Positions 44,530 to 53,335 of a stretch of DNA of 64,000 nucleotides are shown in pieces. This DNA comes from Actinomadura luteofluorescens (GTDB lineage Bacteria; Actinomycetota; Actinomycetes; Streptosporangiales; Streptosporangiaceae), in assembly GCF_013409365.1 (NCBI RefSeq), contig NZ_JACCBA010000001.1, positions 1,860,001-1,924,000 of the forward strand. The letters run 5' to 3'. The notes below the pieces were generated by a model, which saw only the letters and a program-made list of their open reading frames with translations, did no database searches and was not told the origin of the DNA. Made by a program: the position numbers and the translations under genes. The stretch's first letter is position 1, and each line of letters opens with the position of its first letter.

Positions 44530-45141
44530 TCAGCGCGCCGCCCCCTCCGTCGTCACGATGACGCCGAGCGCGTAGGCGCGGGACATGCCGAGCAGGTCGG
44601 CGATGCCGTGCAGGGCGAGGCGCTCCCCCTCGCCGAGCGGGCCGTCCGCCAGCCCGATCCGGACGGCCTGCGCGAGGAACCACTCCTTGGCCTCGACGGC
44701 GAGGTGCGCCCCGGCCCGGATGACCTCCTGCTCCAGGAACGTCCGCCGCGTCGCCAGATCGATGTCCACGGCGTCCGCGTCGTAGCCGGGCTCGCCGTAC
44801 CCGGTGACCGTCGCCACCGCGCGGGCGCGGGCCGCGGCGTCGGCCGGGTCGCCCGAGCGCAGCACCAGGGCCGCGGCGGCCCGCATTCCGGCGGCCAGGG
44901 CCTCGGCCATCTGCTGCGCGGTCGGAGTCCGCAGGGCCGACACGGGGAGGCGGGCGCGGCACGTGCGGCACTCGACGGCCTGCCCGAGGCGCCACAGCGG
45001 CACCATCGGCACGAAGAAGACCGAGAACCAGCGGCGTCCGGCGCGCCTGCGGTAGGCGCGGTCGCCCCCGCACTGCGGGCAGTGGAACGTCCCCTCGCTG
45101 ACCGTACGGAACACCGCCGTCAGGCCAAAAACGAGCAACAC
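44530..45141 (-). CDS. Zinc-ribbon + TerB-like protein
   Basis: 203 residues. Seen: a Cys4 zinc ribbon (FHCPQCGGDRAYRRR ... ECRTCRARL) at residues about 20-65, then an alpha-helical part (AQQMAEALAAGMRAAAALVL, VEAKEWFLAQAVRIGLADG) with the TerB-like terminal helix pattern. TerB-type domains bind metal or act in stress proteins; tellurite resistance cannot be claimed. Upstream of ddaH with a 1-bp gap, so co-transcribed. Confidence 0.7.
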   Translation of the reverse strand: MLLVFGLTAVFRTVSEGTFHCPQCGGDRAYRRRAGRRWFSVFFVPMVPLWRLGQAVECRTCRARLPVSALRTPTAQQMAEALAAGMRAAAALVLRSGDPADAAARARAVATVTGYGEPGYDADAVDIDLATRRTFLEQEVIRAGAHLAVEAKEWFLAQAVRIGLADGPLGEGERLALHGIADLLGMSRAYALGVIVTTEGAAR

Positions 45142-45242
45142 CGGCGCTCTCCTCCCATAACGGACTCCGCTCCAACCTACCGACCCGCGCGCGCCGCGGT
45201 GGCCCTCCCGGACAATGCCCGCCGTGCGTTTACGCTGGGTTC

Positions 45243-46079
45243 ATGACCGGTGACCTGGGATCCGACGCGGGACGCGCGCGGTCGCGCCCGTCCTTCCTGC
45301 CGCCCGTCGACGGCTACCCGCCGCAGCACGGCGGCCCGGCCGAGGCCGCCCCCGCCGCGCCCGTCCCGGCCCCGCGCAGGGGCGGCGCCGCCTGGGTCCT
45401 CGCCCTGATCGCCTCCGCGTCGGCCCTGCTGGTGTCGGCGTTCCTGCCGTGGGCGCGCGCCGAGGTCGTCGTCGACCTGTTCGGCCGCTCGCTGAGCCGC
45501 GACCTCGGCAGCGTCGCGGGCATCGACGCCGACGACATCGTCCTGGCCGTCCCCGTCCTCGCCGTGATCGCGATCGCGCTGGCCGCCTGGGACCTGATCG
45601 GGCGCGACGCGCGGATCGGCGCGCTCGCCGCGGTGCCCGGCATGCTCGCCCTGCTCGTGTGCGGGATCTTCGTGCTGCGGCTCGGCCACGTCCGCGACGA
45701 CCTGCCCCAGACCGGCCTGGACCTCGGCTACCAGATCACCGTCCGGTTCGGCTGGTACCTCTCGGTCATCGCGTCCCTGCTCGTGGTCGGCTTCAGCCTC
45801 GCCCGCCCCGTCAGCGACAAGGTCTCGAAGTCGCAGCGGCAACCGGACGAGGATCACCCGCAGTACCCCTACATGGACCCGCAGTACGCCGAACAGCAGT
45901 ACCCGGAGCGGTATCCGACCGGCGAGTACGCCGCCTGGCCCTCGGAGGACCAGGCCTGGGGCCGCCAGGACCATCCGCACGAGGAGCCTTCCCCTCCCAG
46001 GGACGACACCCCGAAGAAGGACGACGCCAGGAAGCCCCCGGCCCCCGAGCAGGACCCGGAGGACGCCGGTCAGTCGTAG
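45243..46079 (+). CDS. Hypothetical four-TM membrane protein
   Basis: 278 residues: Pro-rich N-terminus, four transmembrane helices (about 48-68, 100-120, 128-146, 170-190), and a Gln/Tyr/Pro/Asp-rich cytoplasmic tail (YPYMDPQYAEQQYPERYP). No known domain; small actinobacterial membrane proteins of this layout are common beside era. ATG 45243 is the first in the frame. Its end overlaps the convergent era gene by 10 bp. Confidence 0.65.
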   Translation: MTGDLGSDAGRARSRPSFLPPVDGYPPQHGGPAEAAPAAPVPAPRRGGAAWVLALIASASALLVSAFLPWARAEVVVDLFGRSLSRDLGSVAGIDADDIVLAVPVLAVIAIALAAWDLIGRDARIGALAAVPGMLALLVCGIFVLRLGHVRDDLPQTGLDLGYQITVRFGWYLSVIASLLVVGFSLARPVSDKVSKSQRQPDEDHPQYPYMDPQYAEQQYPERYPTGEYAAWPSEDQAWGRQDHPHEEPSPPRDDTPKKDDARKPPAPEQDPEDAGQS

Positions 46080-46960
46080 AAGCCGAGCCTGCGGAGCTGC
46101 TTGGGGTCGCGCTGCCAGTCCTTGAGGACGCTGACGCGAAGGTCGAGGAACACCTTCGTGCCGAGCAGCGCCTCGATCTGCCGCCGCGCCGCCGCGCCGA
46201 CCTCCCGCAGCCGCGCGCCCTTGTGCCCGATGATGATCCCCTTCTGGCTGGACCGCTCGACGAACAGGTGCGCGTAGACGTCGACGAGATCGTCACGGCC
46301 CTCGCGGGGCGCCATCTCGTCCACGACGACGGCGATCGAGTGGGGCAGCTCGTCCCGCACCCCCTCCAGCGCCGCCTCGCGGATCAGCTCGCCGACGAGG
46401 ACCTGCTCGGGCTCGTCGGTGAGATCGCCCTCGGGGTACAGCGGCATCCCCTCCGGCAGATGGGAGATCAGCAGGTCGCCGACGAGGCCGACCTGGAAGC
46501 CGCTCTCGGCGGAGCACGGCACGATGTCGGCGAACTCCCCGAGCCGCCCGACCGCGAGGAGCTGCTCGGCGACCTGCGCGGGCGCGGCGAGGTCGGTCTT
46601 GGTGACGATCGCGACCACGGGCGTCTTCTTCACGCCCGCCAGCTCCCTGGCGATGTACTTGTCGCCCGGCCCGACCGGCTGGTCGGCGGGCACGCAGAAC
46701 CCGATCACGTCCACCTCGGTCAGCGTCGACCGCACGAGGCTGTCGAGCCGCTCCCCGAGCAGCGTCCGGGGCTTGTGCAGGCCGGGGGTGTCGACCACGA
46801 CGAGCTGCGCGTCAGGACGGTGCACGATCCCCCGGATGGCCCGCCGCGTCGTCTGCGGACGGCTACTGGTGATCGCCACCTTCGTCCCTACCAGCGCGTT
46901 CATCAACGTCGACTTGCCCACATTGGGCCGCCCAATGAAACAGGCGAAACCGGTGTTCAT
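46070..46960 (-). CDS. era: GTPase Era
   Basis: Ribosome-assembly GTPase that binds 16S rRNA 3' end. Seen: G1 GRPNVGKST, G2 with TTRR, G3 DTPGLHK, G4 TKTD, G5 SAES, and the C-terminal KH domain with SQKGIIIGHKGARLREVG. 296 residues is normal. ATG 46960. The gap upstream (338 bp) contains intergenic repeats, not a gene. Confidence 0.96.
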   Translation of the reverse strand: MNTGFACFIGRPNVGKSTLMNALVGTKVAITSSRPQTTRRAIRGIVHRPDAQLVVVDTPGLHKPRTLLGERLDSLVRSTLTEVDVIGFCVPADQPVGPGDKYIARELAGVKKTPVVAIVTKTDLAAPAQVAEQLLAVGRLGEFADIVPCSAESGFQVGLVGDLLISHLPEGMPLYPEGDLTDEPEQVLVGELIREAALEGVRDELPHSIAVVVDEMAPREGRDDLVDVYAHLFVERSSQKGIIIGHKGARLREVGAAARRQIEALLGTKVFLDLRVSVLKDWQRDPKQLRRLGFYD

Positions 46961-47298
46961 TGCGTCTCCTTCCTCCTTCGGGCCTGGCGGCCCTCCATCG
47001 TCAGGAAACGCGGGCGATCGCTGGCATCGCTTCGTCTCGCCTGGCGGCTCGCTTCGCGATCAGGTCGTCGCGTGGTTGCGGCCGGGGCTGGGGTCAGTGC
47101 GTCCATGGGGACGGGTGCGCTTATGACGTCTCTCCTTGTCGGGGCCGTGACGGCCCTCCATCGTCCACGAACGACGGCCCTGTATGCGATCAGGTTCGGG
47201 CCCGTCTTCGCCCCTCACCAGGCCCTCGGACGCGCGGGTGTCGCGGCGTGCGACGGTCGGTGCGGTGGTCAGTTTAGTCGGGTCGCGGTGGGGCGGGG
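46961..47298. other. Gene-free region with repeats, era / SARP regulator
   Basis: 338 bp without a supportable gene. It contains repeat copy B (47014-47076) and two exact copies of a 15-mer CGGCCCTCCATCGTC at 46988-47002 and 47151-47165, each followed by GCGATCAGGT-like text. It probably also holds the era promoter. No tRNA or RNA gene is evident. Confidence 0.65.
47014..47076 (+). repeat. Intergenic repeat, copy B
   Basis: Core 47014-47062 matches copy A (38648-38695, opposite strand) at about 45 of 49 positions, and 47061-47076 matches it exactly. Here the two segments are directly adjacent. Confidence 0.75.
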
Positions 47299-50200
47299 TC
47301 AGGCCGCTGTGCCCAGGGCGGCCAGGGAGGCGGTGGCCTTCTCCGCCCAGAAGGGGGCTTCGAGACGGCCCGCGACCTCGGCGGCCCTGCGGTAGTGGGA
47401 GGCGGCGACCTCGGCGGGGCGTTCCAGGTAGCGGGCGAGGTCGCCGAGGACCTGCGCGACCGGGCCGACCGTCGCGACGGCGGTGGCGCCGCCGGAGAAG
47501 TGGCCTTCGTAGGGCAGCAGCGCCGCGTAGGCCTCCTCGGCCAGCGGGCGGTCGTCCAGGGCGACGGCGCGCAGGCCGCGGACCGCCATGGTCAGGTCGA
47601 AGAAGTAGTCGAGCCGCACGGGCCCGGCGCCGGCCACCACCCGGCGGGCCTCGGCGGTGCGGCCCGCGGCCGCCAGGGTGAGCGCGTAGATGTCGGCGGT
47701 CGCGGCGACGTGCCTCCACTGCTCGTGCAGCCAGGCAGCCTCCTCCATCGCCTCCTCGGCCCGTCCCTGGACTAGCCGCAGGCAGAACGGGCCGAGCAGC
47801 GCCATGCCGCGCTCGCTGAACCAGATCCGGGTCCGGCCGATGGAGCCGCCGACCTCGGCGAACGCGCGCTCCGCCTCGTCCGGGCGGGCGGCGAAGGCGC
47901 GCACCAGGGCGGTGTACCAGTCCGCGATGCGGGCGAGCAGCGGCAGCCCGTACTGCTCGGCGAGCCGGCGCCCCTCCGCGCGGTGCCGGTGCGCGGCGGG
48001 CAGGTCGAGCGCCGCGACGCCCGTCTGCTGGAGTTGCAGGTGCGCGAGGACGCGGTAGGTGCCGAGGTCGTGCTCGGTGGCCAGATCGAGCAGCTCGGAC
48101 GCGAACCGGGCCCGCTCGGTGAGCCCCTCCGCGCTCCGGTAGGCGTTGATGTAGGCGCCGTTGAGGGCGAGGGCGATCAACTCGGGCGCGCCCAGCGACC
48201 GGGCCAGGCGCAGCGCCGCCGCCGCAGCCTGGGCGCCCCGGTCGTGCTGCTCGCCCTCCGACTCGATCGCCAGCGTGGTCAGCAGCCTGACCCGCGACTC
48301 CGGCTCGGTCTCGGGGAGGCTCGCGAGGGCCTCGCCGGTGGCCTCCACCACGGTGAGGTCGAGGGTCCCGTACTCGCGGCTCGTCCACAGCGTCGGGACG
48401 TCGAAGGCGACGATGATCCGGGCGAGCAGGCGGACGTCGCCGAGGGCGCGGGCGTCGGCGATGGCGGCGATCCGCCGGGCCCGGGCGTCGACGATCTGCC
48501 CGGCGAGGGCGCTCGCCCGGATCGCGGCGACCTCCGCCTCCAGCCGGTCGCGGGTCGCCTCGGGGCCCCGCGACCGGAGCGTCTCGACGGCGCGCACCCA
48601 CAGGTCGGCCGCGGCGCCGTGCGCGAACCGGGCCTCGGCGGCCGCGGCGGCCCGCCGCGCATAACGGACCGCCTTGTCCGGGTCCGTACCGGATTCGAGG
48701 TAGTGGTGCGCGATCGCGGCGACCTCGCCCGGGAGGTGGCGCTCCAGCGCGGCGGCGACACGGCCGTGCACGCGGGTGCGGCGGGCCCGGGACACGCCCG
48801 CGTAGAGGGTGTCGCGGACGAGGGCGTGCGCGAACCGGATCCGGCCGGGCGCGGGCTCGGTGACCAGGCCGGCGGCCAGGCCCGCCTCCACGGCGTCGAT
48901 CACCGTCTCCTCGTCCCCGGCCAGGTCGGTCAGGACGCGCAGGTCGGCGTCCCGGCCGATGACCGCGGCGTCGCGCAGCACGGTCTGGACCGGGCCCGGC
49001 AGCCGCGCGACGCGGCGGCGCAGCACGTCGCCGACGCCCGCGGGGACCCGGCGCGTGGCGGCGGGCAGCCCCTCCGCGTCCAGGAGCCGGGCCGTCTCCC
49101 GGGTGAAGAACGGGTTGCCGCCCGTGCGCTCGGCGATCGCGGACAGCTCCGCGTCGTCCAGGCCGGCGGCGCAGGTGTCCCGGACGAGGACCGCGACCTC
49201 CGCGGGCGACAGCCCGGCCAGCTCGATCCGCGCGGGCTCGTGCCGGGCGAGTGCGGCCAGCGCGGCGGCGAGACCGTCCGGTACCTCGGTCTGCCGGAAC
49301 GTGGCCAGCAGCAGGACGCGGCGGTCCCGCAGCCGCCCCGCGAGCCGGATCAGCAGCGCGAGGGTCTCCTCGTCGGCCCAGTGCAGGTCGTCCAGGACGA
49401 GCAGGAGCGGCGCCGCGTCCGCCAGCTCGGCGAGGTAGTCGCCGACGGCCAGGTGGAGCCGGAACCGGCCCGTGACGACGTCGGCGCCGGCGAGCCCGAT
49501 GGCGGAGTCGTGCAGCAGCGGACCGAGCCGCCCGGCGAGGCCCCCGGCGGGCGGGACGGCGGCGGCGAGGTCGCGCAGCAGTTCTGCCCAGGGCCAGGCG
49601 GCGGGCGCTCCCGCGGTCTCCGGCGCCGTCCCCCACGCGCACGTCCAGCCGCGCCCGGCCAGGTCGCGCGCGAGCCTCTCGGCGAGCGCGGTCTTGCCCA
49701 TCCCGGCGTCCCCGCAGACGAGGACGACGCCGCCGCGGCCCGCCCCGGCGTTCCCGGCGGCCTCCTCCAGCCGCGCCAGTTCCTGGACGCGGCCGACGAA
49801 GGCGGAGCCCTCCTCGGAGCGGGGCGCCGGCGCGAGCCGCAGCGCGGGACGGGACGGCGCCGGCCGTTCCGGCTCCCCCAGCGCGGGCTCCTGCGCCAGG
49901 ATGTCGCTCTCCAGGCGGCGCAGCGCCGGGCCGGGGTCGACGCCGAGCTCCTCGGTCAGGGCCGCGCGGGCGCGCCGCAGCGCGGCGAGGGCGTCGCCCT
50001 GGCGCCCGGCGCGGTAGAGGGAGAGGGCCAGCAGCCGCCACGCCTCCTCGCGCAGCGGGTTGGCGGCGGCGTGGGTCTCCAGGTCGGGGACGGCCTCGGC
50101 GGCCGATCCGAGCCGCAGCATCGCCCCGGCGCGGTGCTCGACCGCGAGCCGGCGCCGTTCGTCCAGGCGGGCCGCCTCGGCCGCGGCCCACGGCAGGTCG

Positions 50201-50640
50201 CCGAACTCGGCGTAGGCGGGGCCGCGCCACTCGGCGAGCGCCGCCTCCGCGCGGCGGCGCGCCTCCCGCGGGTCGGCCTCCGCCAGCTCGGCGGCCTCGT
50301 CGATCAGCGCGTCGAACCGCCACGCGTCGACGGCGCCGTCCGGCAGCCGGAGCGCGTACCCCGGCGGCTCGGTGACCAGGACCCGCGCGGGCGTGCGGGG
50401 CGGGCGGTCCGGTTCGAGCGCGCGGCGCAGGTGGGAGACGAAGGACTGGAGGCCGCCCGCGGCGCGCGGCGGGGCCGTGCCCGCCCACAGGTCGTCGACG
50501 AGCCTGTCGGCGGGCACCATCCGGCCCCGCGCGGCGACCAGGCGGGCGAGCACGGAGCGCTGCCGGTGACCGCCGAGGTCGGCGGCGGATCCGGCCACCT
50601 CGGCCCCGAAGGCCCCGAGAACGCGTACGACAGGCGACAT
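47299..50640 (-). CDS. SARP/BTAD-AAA ATPase-TPR transcriptional regulator
   Basis: 1113-residue large regulator of the AfsR/SARP family. Domains: an N-terminal winged helix (1-95), BTAD (about 100-250) with EAWRLLALSLYRAGRQGDALAA, a STAND-type ATPase with Walker A GDAGMGKT (310-317) and LLLVLDDLHWAD as Walker B, and a long alpha-helical TPR-like C-terminal half. It probably activates a biosynthetic or transport gene set, the MMPL gene upstream being the closest candidate. The ATG at 50640 lies inside an inverted repeat. Confidence 0.88.
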   Translation of the reverse strand: MSPVVRVLGAFGAEVAGSAADLGGHRQRSVLARLVAARGRMVPADRLVDDLWAGTAPPRAAGGLQSFVSHLRRALEPDRPPRTPARVLVTEPPGYALRLPDGAVDAWRFDALIDEAAELAEADPREARRRAEAALAEWRGPAYAEFGDLPWAAAEAARLDERRRLAVEHRAGAMLRLGSAAEAVPDLETHAAANPLREEAWRLLALSLYRAGRQGDALAALRRARAALTEELGVDPGPALRRLESDILAQEPALGEPERPAPSRPALRLAPAPRSEEGSAFVGRVQELARLEEAAGNAGAGRGGVVLVCGDAGMGKTALAERLARDLAGRGWTCAWGTAPETAGAPAAWPWAELLRDLAAAVPPAGGLAGRLGPLLHDSAIGLAGADVVTGRFRLHLAVGDYLAELADAAPLLLVLDDLHWADEETLALLIRLAGRLRDRRVLLLATFRQTEVPDGLAAALAALARHEPARIELAGLSPAEVAVLVRDTCAAGLDDAELSAIAERTGGNPFFTRETARLLDAEGLPAATRRVPAGVGDVLRRRVARLPGPVQTVLRDAAVIGRDADLRVLTDLAGDEETVIDAVEAGLAAGLVTEPAPGRIRFAHALVRDTLYAGVSRARRTRVHGRVAAALERHLPGEVAAIAHHYLESGTDPDKAVRYARRAAAAAEARFAHGAAADLWVRAVETLRSRGPEATRDRLEAEVAAIRASALAGQIVDARARRIAAIADARALGDVRLLARIIVAFDVPTLWTSREYGTLDLTVVEATGEALASLPETEPESRVRLLTTLAIESEGEQHDRGAQAAAAALRLARSLGAPELIALALNGAYINAYRSAEGLTERARFASELLDLATEHDLGTYRVLAHLQLQQTGVAALDLPAAHRHRAEGRRLAEQYGLPLLARIADWYTALVRAFAARPDEAERAFAEVGGSIGRTRIWFSERGMALLGPFCLRLVQGRAEEAMEEAAWLHEQWRHVAATADIYALTLAAAGRTAEARRVVAGAGPVRLDYFFDLTMAVRGLRAVALDDRPLAEEAYAALLPYEGHFSGGATAVATVGPVAQVLGDLARYLERPAEVAASHYRRAAEVAGRLEAPFWAEKATASLAALGTAA

Positions 50641-50666
50641 GTCCCGATCAGCCTAACCGGGACATG
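50638..50666. promoter_or_regulatory. Inverted repeat at the SARP gene start
   Basis: CATGTCCCG (50638-50646) and CGGGACATG (50658-50666), 11-nt spacer, with the SARP start codon in the left arm. Candidate operator or RNA hairpin between MMPL and SARP genes. Confidence 0.45.
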
Positions 50667-50692
50667 CCGCCCTTCCGTGATCACTCCCCCCG

Positions 50693-52825
50693 TTACGCGC
50701 GGCTGGGCTCGGGACGCCGCTCGGCGGGCCGCGCGGGCGCCACCCCGCCGTGCAGGTCGATCGCCGGCAGCACCCGGGCGAGCGGCCCCGGCAGCCACCA
50801 GTTCGCGCGGCCGAGCAGCGACATCGTGGCCGGCACCAGCACCAGGCGCACGACCGTCGCGTCCAGCGCCACCGCGACCGCGAGCCCGACCCCCATCTGC
50901 TTGATCACCAGGCCGGGGTCGGCGGCGAAGCCGAGGAACACCGCCACCATGATCAGCGCCGCGCTGCTGATCACCCGGCCGGTCGCGGCGAGCCCGGTGG
51001 ACACCGACCCGCGCGCGTCGCCGTGCAGCAGCCACTCCTCCCGGACCCGCGAGAGCAGGAAGACCTCGTAGTCCATGGAGACGCCGAACAGGACGGCGAA
51101 CATGAGCAACAGGATGAACGACGACACCGGGACGCTGTGCGGGAGGCCGAGCAACTCCGCGCCCCAGCCCCACTGGAACAAGGCCGTGAGCACCCCGTAG
51201 GCGGCGCCGATCGACAGCAGGTTCATCACCGCGGCCTTCAGCGGCGCCAGCAGCGACCGGAACACGATCATCAGCATGACGAACGACGTCGCCACCACCA
51301 CGCCGATCACCGGCCACAGCCGGTCCGCCAGCATCCGGGACAGGTCCACGTAGATGGCGGTCAGCCCGGTGACCTCGGTGTCGGGCGGCAGCACGTCGGC
51401 CCGGATCCGGTCGACGAGGCCGGTCACCCGCTCGTCCTGCGGGCCGTAGTCGGGGGTGACCATGATCACCGCGGCGTCGCCGCGCGGGGACGCCTGCGGC
51501 GGCGCCACGGACGCGACGCCCTCGGTGCCCTCCAGCCGTTCGCGCAGCCCCGGCAGGGCCGCCCTGTCGGTCCGGGTGAGGTCGACGGCGACGACGAGCG
51601 GGCCGTTGGCGCCCGGACCGAAGCCGTCGGCGACCAGGTCGTAGGCCTGGCGGACGGTGTTGGACGTGGGCTCGCTGCTGGCGTCGCTCGGCCACGTCCG
51701 CATGCCGAGCGCCGGGGCGGCGAGGGCGAGCATCAGCACCGCGGCGGCGAGCAGCCACGGCCAGGGGTGCCGCCCGACGTGCACGGCCCAGCGCCGCACC
51801 CGCGGCGACTCCACGGCGATCGCCGCGCCGGCGGCCCGGTCGCGGCGGCGCAGCACCCTGCGGCCGGCGAGCCCGAGCACGGCCGGCAGCAGCGTGACGG
51901 CGCTCAGCACGGTCGCCGCGACGACGATGCCGGTGGTGAAGCCCATCGTCATGAACACCGGGATCCGCGACAGCACCAGCCCGCACAGCGCCAGCAGCAC
52001 CGTGAACCCCGCGAAGATCACCGACAGGCCCGCGGTGGCGATGGCGCGGCCCACCGCCTCGGGCACGTCGAGGCCCTCCGCGAGCCCCTCCCGGTGGCGG
52101 GTCAGGACGAACAGGGCGTAGTCGATGCCGACCCCGAGGCCGACCATGGTGGCGAGCGTCGGCGCGGTGGTCGCGACGTCGGTGAACGCGGCCACCAGCG
52201 TGATCCCGGACACGCCGACGCCGAGCCCGGCCAGCGCGACGGCGAGCGGCAGCCCCGCCGCCACCACCGACCCGAACGCCAGCAGCAGGATGACCAGGGC
52301 CGCCACGATCCCGATCGCCTCGGCGACGCCGCCGGGCGCGGTCACGTTCTCGGGGACCTGGCCGCCGAACTCCACCTGGTAGCCGGCGGCGTCCAGGTTC
52401 CGCGTCGCCGACCGGAGCAGGTCGAGGGTCTCCTTGGGCCCGAGGTCGGTGACCGGCACCGAGTACCGGACGGTCATCAGCGCGGTCGCGCCGCCCTTGC
52501 CGAGCTGCGCCGGGTCGACACCGCTGACGTGCGGAAGCGTCCGCAGTTCCGCCGCGGCCGCGGTCAGCTTCGCCTGGTCGACCTTCCCCGACCTCGCGTG
52601 CACCACGACCCGGGCGTCGGCCCCCGCCAGCGCCGGGAACCGCTCCTTCAGCAGGTCGGTGGCCTGCTGCGAGCCCGTCCCGGCCAGCGTGTAGTTGTCG
52701 TGCAGGGCTCCCCCGGCGACGCCGGAGAGCCCGGCCATCGCGGCGACGAGCACCAGCCACACCACGATGAACCGCCAGGGCCGCAGAGCGGCGGCCCTCC
52801 CCAGGCGGTAGAGCAGACGGGACAT
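50693..52825 (-). CDS. MMPL/RND-family transporter
   Basis: 710-residue RND-type exporter with about 12 transmembrane segments and two large periplasmic loops. Seen: AALRPWRFIVVWLVLVAAMAGL at the start, VGLGVGIDYALFVLTRHREGLAEG (functional Asp region of TM4), and MFAVLFGVSMDYEVFLLSRVREEWL in the second half. Such proteins export lipids or drugs. I use ATG 52825, with GGGGAG 9 nt upstream, rather than the GTG before it. It is 52 bp upstream of the SARP gene on the same strand. Confidence 0.9.
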   Translation of the reverse strand: MSRLLYRLGRAAALRPWRFIVVWLVLVAAMAGLSGVAGGALHDNYTLAGTGSQQATDLLKERFPALAGADARVVVHARSGKVDQAKLTAAAAELRTLPHVSGVDPAQLGKGGATALMTVRYSVPVTDLGPKETLDLLRSATRNLDAAGYQVEFGGQVPENVTAPGGVAEAIGIVAALVILLLAFGSVVAAGLPLAVALAGLGVGVSGITLVAAFTDVATTAPTLATMVGLGVGIDYALFVLTRHREGLAEGLDVPEAVGRAIATAGLSVIFAGFTVLLALCGLVLSRIPVFMTMGFTTGIVVAATVLSAVTLLPAVLGLAGRRVLRRRDRAAGAAIAVESPRVRRWAVHVGRHPWPWLLAAAVLMLALAAPALGMRTWPSDASSEPTSNTVRQAYDLVADGFGPGANGPLVVAVDLTRTDRAALPGLRERLEGTEGVASVAPPQASPRGDAAVIMVTPDYGPQDERVTGLVDRIRADVLPPDTEVTGLTAIYVDLSRMLADRLWPVIGVVVATSFVMLMIVFRSLLAPLKAAVMNLLSIGAAYGVLTALFQWGWGAELLGLPHSVPVSSFILLLMFAVLFGVSMDYEVFLLSRVREEWLLHGDARGSVSTGLAATGRVISSAALIMVAVFLGFAADPGLVIKQMGVGLAVAVALDATVVRLVLVPATMSLLGRANWWLPGPLARVLPAIDLHGGVAPARPAERRPEPSRA

Positions 52826-52978
52826 CACTTCTCCCCCAGAACGGCATTGTCCGACGCCCTACAGGCTCCCGGGCTCCCCTTGCCGTCCACTTGCCGCCGA
52901 CTTGCGGACCACCGACCCGGCTCGCGGACCGCCGAGCCGCCCGCCCCGGCCGCCCGCGGTGCCCGTACGCTTGGGGGC

Positions 52979-53317
52979 GTGAGCGAGCTGAACGCCGAGG
53001 ACGCGAAGATCATCACCCTGGCCAGGTCGGCGCGGGCCCGGACGGGCGCCGCCGAGGGCGCCGCCGTGCGCGACGAGACGGGCCGCACCTACTCCGCCAC
53101 GAGCGTGGACCTGCCGTCCCTGAAGCTCTCGGCGCTCAAGGTCGCCGTCGCGATGGCCGTGTCCAGCGGCGCCGAGGACCTGGAGGCCGCCGCCGTCGTC
53201 ACCGCCGCCGAGGCGGCCGACCCCGCCGACGTCGCCGCCGTCCGCGACCTCGGTCCCAAGGCCCCGGTGCTGCTCGCCGGCCCCGACGGCGCCGTCCGCG
53301 ACACCGTCCGCGGCTGA
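52979..53317 (+). CDS. Cytidine-deaminase-like protein lacking catalytic residues
   Basis: 112 residues, usually annotated as cytidine deaminase in actinobacteria because of its position and fold (IITLARSARARTGAAEGAAVRDETGRTYSATSVDLPSLKLSALKVAVAMAV). Seen: no His-Ala-Glu and no Pro-Cys-x-x-Cys motif, so the zinc site of the enzyme is absent. It therefore is unlikely to deaminate cytidine; a regulatory or structural role is possible. GTG start. It is convergent with corC. Confidence 0.75.
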   Translation: MSELNAEDAKIITLARSARARTGAAEGAAVRDETGRTYSATSVDLPSLKLSALKVAVAMAVSSGAEDLEAAAVVTAAEAADPADVAAVRDLGPKAPVLLAGPDGAVRDTVRG

Positions 53318-53335
53318 GACCGCCGGCGGCCCGCG

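Noticed and set aside
47983..50904. 973-codon forward ORF over the SARP gene
   Set aside because: Low-complexity Arg/Gly/Ala/Pro composition with no domain; antisense to a recognisable regulator.
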